A stretch of DNA of 64,000 nucleotides from Brachyspira pilosicoli P43/6/78 (GCF_000325665.1 NC_019908.1:248001-312000), one strand, 5' to 3'. Shown: positions 55,636-64,000, counted from the stretch's first letter. Numbers and translations are program-made. Notes: generated from the sequence alone by a model not told the origin.

Positions 55636-56190
55636 TCATATATCATCATTTAATATGGTCATATGTATATGGTCTTCCCATTTATTATTAATTTTTAAAT
55701 ATTTCTTTGCAAGTCCTTCGTATTCAAAACCTAGTCTTCTTGCCAAATCTAATGAAGGTTTATTATGCGGCATAATATTTGCCTCTATTCTATGAAGTTT
55801 CAATTCTTTAAATACTATGTCTATTGCATATTTTAATGCTTCTGTCATATAGCCTTTTTTTGTCTCATCTTTATCTAATTTATATCCAACAGTGCAAGAT
55901 AAAAAAGAGCCTTTTACTATATTAGCAAAACTAATCATTCCTATTATTTTTTTTCTATCTTCTATTTTAAATAGATAAAATTTAAGCATTCTTGAGTTTT
56001 TAGTATCTTCCATTTCTTTTTTTATAATATTTTTATGTGTATTAAGTTTATAAAATATATCAGGTCTGTATGGGTCAAACTCTTTAAAGAAATCTTTGTT
56101 TCTATAATAAAAATCAAAAATAGAATTAGCCATTTCAAGATTAGGCTGCACTAAAAGTAATCTGTTTGTATTATAACTTTTTTTAATCAT
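55636..56190 (-). CDS. GNAT-family N-acetyltransferase (RimJ/RimL-like)
   Basis: A 184-residue acetyltransferase. NRLLLVQPNLEMANSIFDFY at the N-terminus, a LSCTVGYKLDKDETKKGYMT acetyl-CoA binding region and LHRIEANIMPHNKPSLDLAR with RRLGFEYEGLAKKYL are the standard RimJ/RimL-type pattern. The substrate may be a protein N-terminus or a small amine. It follows ogt by eight bases on the same strand and ends the four-gene operon. Confidence 0.88.
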   Translation of the reverse strand: MIKKSYNTNRLLLVQPNLEMANSIFDFYYRNKDFFKEFDPYRPDIFYKLNTHKNIIKKEMEDTKNSRMLKFYLFKIEDRKKIIGMISFANIVKGSFLSCTVGYKLDKDETKKGYMTEALKYAIDIVFKELKLHRIEANIMPHNKPSLDLARRLGFEYEGLAKKYLKINNKWEDHIHMTILNDDI

Positions 56191-56198
56191 TTTTATTA

Positions 56199-56720
56199 CT
56201 ATCTTATTATTTTTAATTTATCTATATTAAAACCTTCAAGTTTCAGTAAATATTCCTTTTTTTCTATTCCTCCGGCATATCCTGTTAATTTCAAATCTTT
56301 AGAAACTACTCTGTGGCATGGTATTATAATTGGTATTTTATTTTTACCTTCAGCGCTTCCAACTGCTCTAAAAATACTGCCAAAACTGTTAGATATTTTT
56401 TTTGCTATATTGGAATATGTTTCTATTTCTCCAAAAGGAATCTTATAAGTTTCAATCCACACTTTATATTGAAAATCGCTTCCATATACTGCTATTGGTA
56501 TATCAAATATCTTTCTTTTTAAATTAAAATATTCATCTAACTCTTTTTTAGCTTCTTTTATAATTTCTGGTTCTTTATCAGTGCTTATACTATAATTGCT
56601 TTGAAAAGAAATAGAAGTGATATAATCTTTATAATGAGTTAAATATAAGTTTCCAATAGGGCTTTTATACAAAAACACTTTATCATCTATCTGACTATTT
56701 TCAAGTCTTATAATATTCAC
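56199..56720 (-). CDS. ogt: Methylated-DNA-protein cysteine methyltransferase
   Basis: Repairs O6-methylguanine by transferring the methyl to its own cysteine. It has 173 residues. The active site IPCHRVV with the acceptor cysteine follows the helix-turn-helix region (SNSFGSIFRAVGSAEGKN), and the end GYAGGIEKKEYLLKLE is typical. The start is GTG overlapping the stop of the isochorismatase gene (GTGA), so translation is coupled. No Ada-type regulator domain is attached. Confidence 0.92.
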   Translation of the reverse strand: MNIIRLENSQIDDKVFLYKSPIGNLYLTHYKDYITSISFQSNYSISTDKEPEIIKEAKKELDEYFNLKRKIFDIPIAVYGSDFQYKVWIETYKIPFGEIETYSNIAKKISNSFGSIFRAVGSAEGKNKIPIIIPCHRVVSKDLKLTGYAGGIEKKEYLLKLEGFNIDKLKIIR

Positions 56721-57358
56721 AGATGAACCTTTTTAAGATTAATGTTTTTTGTATTGGAATATAATTCATACACTTTATCTGGATTCATTGCAGCAGTTGC
56801 ATATTCTAAAACATTTACGCTAACTAAATATTCAGCATTAATAGAAGTTACATATTGAGCTGTATCTCTTGCCGTATAATAAACAGCATAATCCAAAGCA
56901 ACACCGACAAAATCTAATATCAATACTTCTTTATTTTCTCTAGCAGCATCTATAAAATCCTTATGCATATAAGAAAATCCAGATACTCCCTCATCATCAG
57001 CATCAACACCCTTTTGAACATAAATATAATCTTTTTTCTTTTTTAATTCATCAACAATAGCAGAGCCGAAAGTTCTAGCAACACAATGACGAGGCCAAAG
57101 TGTTAAAATATCTTCATCGCCAGTTTCTTGGTCCATTACTCTAATTTTAGAAAAAGGTTCTTTATTATGAGTAGAAGCAAAAGATATATGATTTGATGGA
57201 TGCCAATCTTGAGTAGCTATTATAGCATCATATTCTCCATTTTTTATAAGGTCATTAATTACAGGTATAAGTCCAATTGCTCCATTAACAGCCATAGGAC
57301 CGCCTTCCATATAATCATTTTGCATATCTACTATTGTTAGTATCTTAACCTTACTCAT
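56717..57358 (-). CDS. Isochorismatase/nicotinamidase-family protein lacking the catalytic cysteine
   Basis: A 213-residue protein of the cysteine hydrolase family, closest in layout to PncA nicotinamidases. VDMQNDYMEGGPMAV holds the catalytic aspartate (11); ATQDWHPSNHISF holds metal ligands Asp51 and His53; WPRHCV supplies His91; VQKG supplies Lys116. The nucleophile position, however, reads FVGVALDYAVYYTA, with Ala158 where PncA has GIALDYCV. The codon is GCT, so it is not a single-base error from TGT or TGC. Hydrolysis by the usual mechanism should be impossible, so it may be a binding protein or use another residue. It sits between an HD gene and ogt in one operon. Confidence 0.85.
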   Translation of the reverse strand: MSKVKILTIVDMQNDYMEGGPMAVNGAIGLIPVINDLIKNGEYDAIIATQDWHPSNHISFASTHNKEPFSKIRVMDQETGDEDILTLWPRHCVARTFGSAIVDELKKKKDYIYVQKGVDADDEGVSGFSYMHKDFIDAARENKEVLILDFVGVALDYAVYYTARDTAQYVTSINAEYLVSVNVLEYATAAMNPDKVYELYSNTKNINLKKVHL

Positions 57359-57380
57359 AATGGAAACCTAAAAATTATTT

Positions 57381-57953
57381 TTAAGATATTTTTTGTAATC
57401 CTATACTCTCTTGTATAGGTTTTAAAGCTTCTATAGTTTCTTTTATTAATTCATCTAATGATATATTAAGTCTTTCAGCACCGTTATTTATAATACTTCT
57501 ATCAACTTTAGCAGCAAAAGCTTTATCTTTTAATTTCTTCTTAACTGATTTTACTTCCATATCATCTAAGCTCTTTGAAGGTCTCACCAAAGCACAAGCC
57601 AAAATAAAACCTGCAAGTTCATCTACAGCATATAAAGTTTTTTCCATATTAGTATTAGGTTCTATATCTGTACATATTCCAAAACCATGACTTTGTATAG
57701 CTCTAATAAAACTTTCAGGCAAGCCTTCTTTTTCTAATATCTCTTTTACTTTTATGCAATGTTCATTAGGAAACATTTCATAATCCATATCATGCAAAAA
57801 GCCAACCATTGCCCATTCTTCAGCATCTTCGTTATATTTATTAGCAAAATATCTCATTACAGCTTCAACTGATAGGGCATGTTTAAATAGAGATGGTTCT
57901 TTGTTGTATTTTTTAAATAACTCTATAGCTTTTTCTCTTTCTATGCTTGCCAT
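57381..57953 (-). CDS. HD-domain phosphohydrolase-like protein
   Basis: 190 residues from the ATG at 57953, which has GGAG six bases upstream; the longer frame is unlikely. HD-domain features: HALSVEAVMRYFA (first His), GFLHDMDYE (HD pair), HSFG-like QSHGFG, and VDELAGFILACALVRPSKSL with the last Asp. Such proteins hydrolyse nucleotides or phosphate esters. A similar protein family, sometimes annotated hydrolase with no known substrate, is widespread in anaerobes. It is the first gene of the HD-isochorismatase-ogt-GNAT operon. Confidence 0.82.
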   Translation of the reverse strand: MASIEREKAIELFKKYNKEPSLFKHALSVEAVMRYFANKYNEDAEEWAMVGFLHDMDYEMFPNEHCIKVKEILEKEGLPESFIRAIQSHGFGICTDIEPNTNMEKTLYAVDELAGFILACALVRPSKSLDDMEVKSVKKKLKDKAFAAKVDRSIINNGAERLNISLDELIKETIEALKPIQESIGLQKIS

Positions 57954-58144
57954 TGATAACTCCAAATATGAAAACAATTATATAATATATTATTCTATTT
58001 TTCAATATAAAATTTTTATATAATAGTAGTTATTTTTATCTATTTTTATGTATATTATTAAGAATAAATTTATAATATTATTAATTGATATTTATTTTTT
58101 TTATTGTATAATAAGTTAAGTTAATAATTTAAGGATATTTTTTT

Positions 58145-59590
58145 ATGTCAGATATTAGAGTTCGTTTTGCTCCATCTCCAACTGGTTTTTTACATATAGG
58201 AAATGCAAGAACAGCGTTATTTAATTGGCTTTATGCTAAATCTATAAAAGGAAAATTAATTTTAAGAATAGAAGATACAGATCAAGAGAGAAGCACAAAA
58301 GAAGCTGTTGATATGGCTATAAAATCATTAAAATGGCTTGGAATTGATTGGGACGAGGGTCCGGAAGTTGGCGGAAATTATGGTCCATATTTTCAATCTG
58401 AAAGACTTGATATATATAAAAAATACACTGAAAAACTTATGGAAGAGGGTAAGGCATATTATTGTTTTTGTACTTCTGAAGAGTTAGAAAAAAAGTCTAA
58501 TATGCAGAAAACTCTAAATCAGCCCATTATTTATGACGGCAAATGTAAGGATATACCATTAGAAGAGGCTAAAAGAAGAGTTGCTAATGGAGAGCCTGCT
58601 AAAATAAGATTTAGAGTGCCTAAAAATCAGCAGATAGTATTTGAAGATTTTGTTAGGGGCGTTGTTAAAACTAATAGTGATGAAATTGGCGACATTATCA
58701 TTGTTAGAGAAAATGGTTTTCCTACTTATAATTATGCTGTAGTTATAGATGATATGCTTATGAAAATTTCTCATGTTATAAGAGGAGAGGACCATATATC
58801 TAATACTCCAAAACAAATACTTATTTATGAAGCATTGGGAGCAGAAGTTCCTAGATTTGCTCATACTTCTTCAATACTTGGTAATGATAGAAAGAAATTA
58901 TCAAAAAGACATGGTGCTGCTACTTTAATGGAATATAAAGATGAAGGATTCTTGCCTCAAGCTATGAGAAACTTCCTTGCTTTACTTGGTTGGACTCACC
59001 CTGAAGCTATGGAAAATATGAATGATGAAGATATGATTAAAGCATTCACTTTAGATAGATTTTCTAAGAGTCCTGCTATATTTGATACCGCTAAATTAAG
59101 ACATTTAAATGCTTGGCATATTAAAAATCTTGATTTGGACGAGGCTACTGAATTATTTTTACCTTATCTTATACAAGGCGGATTCTTAAAAGAAAATTAT
59201 ACAGAAGAAGAACATGCTTGGGCTAAAAAACTTATATCTGTAATAAGACATAATTGTGTTGTTTTATCTGATATTGTTAAATATGTTCCTGTATTTTTTG
59301 AAAATGATTTTGAACTTACAGATGAAATGAAAGAGATTGTAAATAAAGAAGAAAGTAAAAAGCTTCTTCAGTTTATTAAAACTAATATAGAAAATGCTAA
59401 TGAAATAACTGACCAATATATGAAAGATTTAATAAAACAAGCTCAAAAAGAAACTGGTCTTAAAGGCCCTAATTTGTATCACCCTATAAGATATGTAATA
59501 ACAGGAAGCAGTGCTGGTACTGAGTTATCACATATATGCGAGCTTTTGGGTAAAGAAAATATTTTATACAGATTATCTAAATATATATAA
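58145..59590 (+). CDS. gltX: Glutamyl-tRNA synthetase
   Basis: Charges tRNA-Glu (and possibly tRNA-Gln in organisms with an amidotransferase). It has 481 residues. The HIGH motif is HIGNARTALFNWL near residue 18, and KLSKRHGA is the KMSKS-type motif. The C-terminal anticodon-binding domain is complete. A response regulator gene follows after 14 bases. The gap before it (57978-58144) is AT-rich and should hold the promoter. Confidence 0.95.
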   Translation: MSDIRVRFAPSPTGFLHIGNARTALFNWLYAKSIKGKLILRIEDTDQERSTKEAVDMAIKSLKWLGIDWDEGPEVGGNYGPYFQSERLDIYKKYTEKLMEEGKAYYCFCTSEELEKKSNMQKTLNQPIIYDGKCKDIPLEEAKRRVANGEPAKIRFRVPKNQQIVFEDFVRGVVKTNSDEIGDIIIVRENGFPTYNYAVVIDDMLMKISHVIRGEDHISNTPKQILIYEALGAEVPRFAHTSSILGNDRKKLSKRHGAATLMEYKDEGFLPQAMRNFLALLGWTHPEAMENMNDEDMIKAFTLDRFSKSPAIFDTAKLRHLNAWHIKNLDLDEATELFLPYLIQGGFLKENYTEEEHAWAKKLISVIRHNCVVLSDIVKYVPVFFENDFELTDEMKEIVNKEESKKLLQFIKTNIENANEITDQYMKDLIKQAQKETGLKGPNLYHPIRYVITGSSAGTELSHICELLGKENILYRLSKYI

Positions 59591-59604
59591 TAGGGGTATA
59601 ATGT

Positions 59605-59994
59605 ATGCTTAATGGTAAACCCTTAATACTTGCAGTAGATGATGAAGAGAATATACGTAATCTTATAACCTATACTCTTGAAGCACATGACTTAGAAGTA
59701 TTAACTGCTGAAAATGGAAAAGTTGCTATAACAATATTAGAACATAATCCTGTTGATGTTATTATTACAGACTTACTTATGCCTTCTATGACAGGGCTTG
59801 CTCTTATTAGAGAAATGAAAAAGAGAAAAAACTCTATACCTATAATAATTATAACAGCTTATGGAAATACTGATATGGTAAAAGAGATAATAGCTGAAGG
59901 TGTATTTAGACTTATAGAAAAACCTCTTGATTTTGAGACATTAGTTCCTATAGTAAATGATGCTATAGAATATAAGAAAAATAATAAAAAATAA
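59605..59994 (+). CDS. Response regulator receiver (CheY-like, single domain)
   Basis: A 129-residue receiver domain with no output domain. The acidic pocket is VDDEEN, the phospho-acceptor is in ITDLLMP (about Asp56), the switch Thr is in IITAYG, and the lysine is in IEKPLD. It could serve CheA or another kinase. It follows gltX by 14 bases and a terminator follows. The start ATG at 59605 was preferred over the out-of-frame ATG four bases earlier. Confidence 0.9.
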   Translation: MLNGKPLILAVDDEENIRNLITYTLEAHDLEVLTAENGKVAITILEHNPVDVIITDLLMPSMTGLALIREMKKRKNSIPIIIITAYGNTDMVKEIIAEGVFRLIEKPLDFETLVPIVNDAIEYKKNNKK

Positions 59995-60018
59995 ATAATA
60001 TATATTTATAAAAACAAT

Positions 60019-60055
60019 AAAGGCTTGAGTTTAACTAAAAACTTAAGCCTTTTTT
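60019..60055 (+). terminator. Rho-independent terminator of gltX-response regulator operon
   Basis: AAAGGCTTGAGTTT pairs with AAACTTAAGCCTTT around an AACTAA loop, followed by a T-run. It is roughly symmetrical and lies between convergent genes, so it may work in both directions. Confidence 0.85.
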
Positions 60056-60080
60056 ATATAAAAATAATTATAATAATTTT

Positions 60081-60728
60081 TTAAAAGTTTCTTAATTGTT
60101 TGATAGTTTCTTTTTTGTTTTTGCTATCTATTATAGCACTTCCTGCAACTAGTAAATTAGCTCCTGCTTTTATAACATCGCTGCAAGTGTTTAAATTAAT
60201 TCCTCCATCAACGGATATTATAATCTCTCTTTGTCCTATTAGTCTTTTTGTATCTTCAATTTTTTTTATTGAATTTGTTATAAACTTCTGCCCACCAAAA
60301 CCAGGATTAACTGACATTATAAGAACATTGTCAATATCATCTATAAGAGGCTCTATAACATCAACTCTTGTATGAGGATTAAGAACTATTCCAGCCTTTA
60401 CATTATGTGATTTTATTTGCATTATCAATTTATGTAAATGAATATTTCCTTCATAATGTACGCTAATGATATCAGCACCAGCCTTAGCAAAATCATCAAT
60501 ATGTTTTTCCGGACTTACTATCATTAAATGAACATCAAGAGGCAAAGATGTAATTTTTTTTATGTCGGATACAATTTTAGAGCCGAATGTTATTTGAGGC
60601 ACAAAGCTTCCGTCCATTATATCTAAATGCAAATAATCAGCCCCTGCTTCTTCAAGTTCTTTTATAGTAGATTCCAAATTAGCAAAAGATGCTGTTAGTA
60701 TAGATGGTGCTATTATTATTTTATTCAT
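60081..60728 (-). CDS. rpe: Ribulose-phosphate 3-epimerase
   Basis: Interconverts ribulose 5-phosphate and xylulose 5-phosphate. It has 215 residues of TIM-barrel. IIAPSILTASFANLE, LHLDIMDGSFVPQITFG with metal ligands, DVHLMI, VMSVNPGFGGQKF (as IMSVNPGFGGQKF) and ISVDGGINLNT are all present. It follows rnc by 25 bases on the same strand. Confidence 0.95.
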   Translation of the reverse strand: MNKIIIAPSILTASFANLESTIKELEEAGADYLHLDIMDGSFVPQITFGSKIVSDIKKITSLPLDVHLMIVSPEKHIDDFAKAGADIISVHYEGNIHLHKLIMQIKSHNVKAGIVLNPHTRVDVIEPLIDDIDNVLIMSVNPGFGGQKFITNSIKKIEDTKRLIGQREIIISVDGGINLNTCSDVIKAGANLLVAGSAIIDSKNKKETIKQLRNF

Positions 60729-60753
60729 TTTTATTATCCTTGTTATTAATATT

Positions 60754-61443
60754 TTATATATTTTCTATTTCTTCTAATGCTTTTTTAGCAGCATTTATCT
60801 CTGCTTCCTTTTTGCTTTTTCCAATTCCAGAAGCATATTTTTTAGTCTTTACATAAACTTCTACTTTAAACATTATATTATCATTTTCATTATATTCATA
60901 TGATTTGTATGTTGGTGTAATTTTATATTTTTTTTGTACAATTTCTTGAAGTATAGTTTTATAATCTTTATCAAAATTATTAATGTCTAATTTATTTAAT
61001 ATATCTTTATAAACTCTCATAACGAAGTTTTTTGTATTTTCTAAATTTGAATCTAAATATATTGCTCCAATTATAGCTTCAAATAAATCTTCAAGCATAT
61101 TGTCTCTTTCTCTTCCGCCTGAAGCTTCTTCACCTTTGCCAAGCAAAAGAAAATCTCCAAGCTTTAACTTTCTTGATATACTAGCTAATGTATTTTGAGA
61201 AACTAAATAAGCTTTTATTTTTGATAGTTTACCTTCTTTTACATTATTATATTCTTTATAAATATGTTCTGATATTATAAGAGAAAGCACAGAATCACCC
61301 AAAAACTCAAGACGCTGATTATATTTCATGTTTCCATTTTCATTTGCAAAAGTTCTGTGTGTTATTGCTTCTAAGAGATAATTTTTATTTTTGAAACTAT
61401 ATTGTAAAACTTTTTCGCAATCTAATAATATTTTATTTATCAT
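60754..61443 (-). CDS. rnc: Ribonuclease III
   Basis: Cleaves double-stranded RNA in rRNA and mRNA processing. It has 229 residues from the ATG at 61443; a TTG at 61461 would add six residues and neither has a strong ribosome site. The catalytic signature NQRLEFLGDSVLSLII is followed by EDLFEAIIGAIYLDS and a C-terminal double-stranded RNA-binding domain (YKTILQEIVQKKYKITPTY; SGIGKSKKEAEINAAKKALE). It is upstream of rpe on the same strand. Confidence 0.95.
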   Translation of the reverse strand: MINKILLDCEKVLQYSFKNKNYLLEAITHRTFANENGNMKYNQRLEFLGDSVLSLIISEHIYKEYNNVKEGKLSKIKAYLVSQNTLASISRKLKLGDFLLLGKGEEASGGRERDNMLEDLFEAIIGAIYLDSNLENTKNFVMRVYKDILNKLDINNFDKDYKTILQEIVQKKYKITPTYKSYEYNENDNIMFKVEVYVKTKKYASGIGKSKKEAEINAAKKALEEIENI

Positions 61444-61587
61444 AGTAGGTTTATGATACAATGAATAAAAAAGTAGTCAACAATAAAATATATATTTTTT
61501 ATTATAGGATTGCTAAAAAGGCATTTTATAATATAATAATTCATAATTTTTTAAAAATAGTATATATATATATTAGGTAAGGATAAA

Positions 61588-63630
61588 ATGGAACAATTTA
61601 TAGATGTAGTAAATTTTGAAATAGAAGCAGGACATGGCGGAGCTGGGGGTGTGAGTTTCAGACGAGAAGCACATGTACCTATGGGCGGTCCAGACGGTGG
61701 AAACGGCGGAGAAGGCGGCGATGTAATAGTAAGAGTTGATGCGAGGATAAATAGTTTTGGAAAGATAAAAAGCAGAAAAAGATTTAGAGCAAGGGACGGA
61801 GAGCCTGGGAGAGCAAGGCTAAGCGACGGAAAAAAAGGCGATGATGTTGTTATAAGAGTTCCTATAGGCACAGTTGTTTATGATGATGATACAAATAATA
61901 TATTAGCCGATTTACTTGAAGACGGACAAAGCTTTACTGTTGCAAGAGGCGGTAAAGGAGGCAAAGGCAATAAGTTTTATGCCACTGCCACCAATCAAGC
62001 ACCAGACTATGCTCAGCATGGTTTAGACGGCGAAAAACTTAATATAAGATTAGAAGTAAAACTTATAGCCGATATTGGTCTTGTAGGCATGCCCAATGCT
62101 GGTAAATCAAGCTTACTTGCAAGACTTACAAGAGCAAATCCAAAAATAGCATCATATCCGTTTACTACACTTACTCCAAATTTGGGTGTTTGTTATTTAG
62201 ACTATGAAAGAAGTTTTGTTATTGCAGATATTCCTGGTATTATAGAAGGAGCTAGTGAAGGTGCTGGGCTTGGGCTTACTTTTTTAAGACATATTGAAAG
62301 AACGGGAGCATTATGCTTTGTTATAGATTTAACTGATGAAGATGTTGTTGATACTTATAAAAAACTTAGAAACGAATTAAAACAATATAGCAAAGAATTG
62401 ATAAAGAAAAAGTCTATAATAGTATTAAATAAAACTGATATGCTTGAAGAAGATGAAATAAAAGAAAAAGTAAAAGCTATAGAAAAGATTATAAAAAAAG
62501 AATATAAAAACAATAAAGAAACTCATTATGAAGAGCCTGAAATATTTGCTTTATCAGTATTTAGTTTAGACGGGGAGCTTCTTGATAATGTTACAAATGC
62601 ATTCTATAAGGCAAATGAAGATAGATACGACAACGCTAAAAAAGAAACTAAAGAGCCTTTGCTTCTTAATCAAAATAAAACTAAATCAAAATTAAAAACA
62701 AAAAGAGTATTTGGACCAGTAGTATCAAAAAGGCTTGGCAATTCTTTGGGAATAGATGTTATACCTCATAAAACCTGCTCTTATAATTGTATATATTGTC
62801 AGTTGGGTTCTGAAGAAAATACTAAAACTAGTCTTGCTAATTATTACTCTGTTGATGAGATAATATACGAATTAAAAGAGGCTTTGCTTAATAATAAAAA
62901 CATTGACTATATAACATTTGCTGGTTCTGGAGAGCCTACTTTATATAAAGATTTAAAAAAGTTAATTTATGAAATCAAACAAATAACAGATATTCCTGTG
63001 TGCATTATAACAAATGGTTCTTTGCTTTATAAACAAGAGATGCGTTCTAATTTGCTTATGGCTGATTTAATTATACCTTCTCTTGATGCCGGCAATATGG
63101 ATACTTTTAAGCTAATAGACCAGCCAAATAAAGAAATTGATTTTGATAAAATGGTTAATGGACTTATAGAGTTTAGAAGAGTTTTTGAGGGGGAGTATTG
63201 GCTTGAGGTATTTTTACTTAAAGGAATTAATGACAGCGAAGAAGAGCTTGATGATATAATAAAAATAGTAAATAAAATAAAACCTGATAAAGTTCAGCTT
63301 GTTACGGCAACTAGAAGAACGGCTAATGAAAAGGCTAAGGCATTAAGTGATGAAGAGATGGAAAAAGTAAAAAAATATTTTAATGCTCATTCTAGTATTG
63401 AAATAGATATACCAAGTGTATCAGATAAAGCAAAAGGAAACACTAAAAAAATTACTGAAGAAGATATAGTAAACTTTTTAATGAGGCAGCCTGATACTGT
63501 TCATATGATAGCTATTAGTTTTAATGAAGATGAAAAAAGGGTAGGCGAGTTATTAAAAAAATTAGTTGAAAGCGGAAAGGTGAGAGAGGAGATAGTTAAT
63601 GGAGTACTTTCTTACGCTGTAAATATTTAA
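61588..63630 (+). CDS. obgE: Obg-type GTPase fused to a radical SAM domain
   Basis: A 680-residue fusion. Residues 1-158 are the glycine-rich Obg fold (GAGGVSFRREAHVPMGGPDG). Residues 159-345 are the G domain: GMPNAGKSS (G1), DIPG (214-217), NKTD (281-284), LSVFS (322-326). After a lysine-rich linker (about 346-373), residues 374-600 form a radical SAM domain: FGPVVSKRLGNSLGIDVIP, then CSYNCIYC with Cys397, 401 and 404 for the 4Fe-4S cluster, FAGSGEPTL, and VCIITNGSLL. This is the COG0731 type, related to wyosine synthases. A winged helix closes the chain (TEEDIVNFLMRQPDTVHMIA). There is no stop, start or ribosome site between the halves except a doubtful TTG at about 62659, so it is read as one chain. 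Confidence 0.88.
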   Translation: MEQFIDVVNFEIEAGHGGAGGVSFRREAHVPMGGPDGGNGGEGGDVIVRVDARINSFGKIKSRKRFRARDGEPGRARLSDGKKGDDVVIRVPIGTVVYDDDTNNILADLLEDGQSFTVARGGKGGKGNKFYATATNQAPDYAQHGLDGEKLNIRLEVKLIADIGLVGMPNAGKSSLLARLTRANPKIASYPFTTLTPNLGVCYLDYERSFVIADIPGIIEGASEGAGLGLTFLRHIERTGALCFVIDLTDEDVVDTYKKLRNELKQYSKELIKKKSIIVLNKTDMLEEDEIKEKVKAIEKIIKKEYKNNKETHYEEPEIFALSVFSLDGELLDNVTNAFYKANEDRYDNAKKETKEPLLLNQNKTKSKLKTKRVFGPVVSKRLGNSLGIDVIPHKTCSYNCIYCQLGSEENTKTSLANYYSVDEIIYELKEALLNNKNIDYITFAGSGEPTLYKDLKKLIYEIKQITDIPVCIITNGSLLYKQEMRSNLLMADLIIPSLDAGNMDTFKLIDQPNKEIDFDKMVNGLIEFRRVFEGEYWLEVFLLKGINDSEEELDDIIKIVNKIKPDKVQLVTATRRTANEKAKALSDEEMEKVKKYFNAHSSIEIDIPSVSDKAKGNTKKITEEDIVNFLMRQPDTVHMIAISFNEDEKRVGELLKKLVESGKVREEIVNGVLSYAVNI

Positions 63631-63641
63631 TTTAAAAAAAC

Positions 63642-63677
63642 AAAGGGCTACTAAAATAATAGTAACCCTTTATTTTT
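63642..63677. terminator. Bidirectional terminator between obgE fusion and yjfB-like gene
   Basis: AAAGGG-CTACT pairs with AGTAA-CCCTTT around an AAAATAAT loop. A-rich on the left and T-rich on the right, so it suits both convergent genes. Confidence 0.75.
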
Positions 63678-63687
63678 GCTTTTTTAT

Positions 63688-63879
63688 TTAAGCATATACA
63701 TTCAATCTTTCGCCCACACCAGGTCTCATAGGCTCTGATATAGCTTGAGGCTGAATTGCACTAGACATAATTTTGTCTATAGCTTGAGCTTGCATATCTG
63801 TAGATTTTCTTATCATGCTTAAAGAAACATCTTGTTTTAATGCAGCTGTAGAATAAGAATTGTAAGCAGAAACGTCCAT
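63688..63879 (-). CDS. YjfB-like putative motility protein
   Basis: A 63-residue protein beginning MDVSAYNSYSTAALKQDVSL, with a central helix SMIRKSTDMQAQAIDKIM and a proline-rich C-terminal IQPQAISEPMRPGVGERLNV. This is the pattern of the small YjfB family, linked to motility by co-occurrence. A strong GGAGGTGAT ribosome site lies just upstream. It has its own promoter region, possibly sigma-28 type. Partners are not visible in the window. Confidence 0.75.
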   Translation of the reverse strand: MDVSAYNSYSTAALKQDVSLSMIRKSTDMQAQAIDKIMSSAIQPQAISEPMRPGVGERLNVYA

Positions 63880-63955
63880 GAAATCACCTCCATTTTTTTA
63901 TATTATATATAAGTAAAACCTATATATAGTAATAATTGTAAATAAAGAATTATTT

Positions 63956-63982
63956 TTATCAATATGATTTTTATGAAATTAA
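63956..63982 (-). promoter_or_regulatory. Possible sigma-28 (flagellar) promoter of the yjfB-like gene
   Basis: On the minus strand TTAATTTC, 11 bases, ATTGATAA matches the TAAAGTTT-N11-GCCGATAA consensus at 10 of 16 positions with exact spacing. Weak but fits a motility gene. Confidence 0.3.
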
Positions 63983-64000
63983 GAAAAATAAAACATTATG

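Noticed and set aside
62620-62710. Obg-radical SAM fusion as an artefact of a lost stop
   Set aside because: Both other frames contain stops here and neither offers a natural end for Obg plus a start with ribosome site for the radical SAM part; kept as a real fusion pending comparison.
1-64000. CRISPR arrays, insertion sequences, prophage genes, rRNA
   Set aside because: No regularly spaced direct repeats, transposase or phage proteins, or rRNA-like stretches were seen.

Overview
The window comes from a very AT-rich spirochaete genome, most likely Brachyspira. This rests on base composition, lipobox lipoproteins, a CheA, a YjfB-type motility protein and the protein sequence style; no 16S gene is present, so the genus call is inference. 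Most genes are ordinary chromosomal housekeeping genes in short operons on both strands.

Layout. 1-3.7 kb: a citrate-to-2-oxoglutarate operon (aconitase, isocitrate dehydrogenase, citrate synthase). 4.3-7.8 kb: a serine-biosynthesis set on the minus strand (class V aminotransferase, serA, serB). 8-9.6 kb: mscL and two tandem Hsp20 genes behind a near-perfect sigma-54 promoter. 10-18.9 kb: a TraB-like gene broken by a frameshift, a class A penicillin-binding protein, a GAF/PP2C phosphatase, an MFS permease and rsgA. 19-24 kb: an ankyrin protein, a META lipoprotein, a gliding-type ABC transporter with a DUF4340 protein, and pgsA. 24-35 kb: pmbA/tldD, a dihydrouridine synthase, an MFS permease, a FUSC-like exporter, ugd and others. 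35.5-38.9 kb: cheA (frameshifted) and gpsA. 39-48 kb is the accessory, surface-related part: four small paralogous lipoproteins, three tandem HAD phosphatases, two large paralogous lipoproteins and an outer-membrane-type protein. 48-53.6 kb: ybaB-recR, a selenocysteine locus (selB, selA, tRNA-Sec), a STAS protein and tRNA-Tyr. 54-64 kb: a sodium:solute symporter with a 41-residue partner, a GNAT/ogt/isochorismatase/HD operon, gltX with a response regulator, rpe/rnc, an Obg GTPase fused to a radical-SAM enzyme, and a YjfB-like gene.

Main points for a second look: (1) the Obg-radical SAM single-chain fusion; (2) an isochorismatase-family protein with the catalytic cysteine replaced by alanine; (3) a sigma-54 promoter driving small heat-shock genes; (4) isocitrate dehydrogenase residues predicting NAD rather than NADP use; (5) a family of GC-rich mosaic intergenic repeats at five places; (6) six genes that each need removal of exactly one base to restore their frame. 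Point 6 could be phase variation or decay, but the shared +1 direction makes a technical cause in the assembly just as plausible.

I found no CRISPR array, insertion sequence, prophage or rRNA operon.
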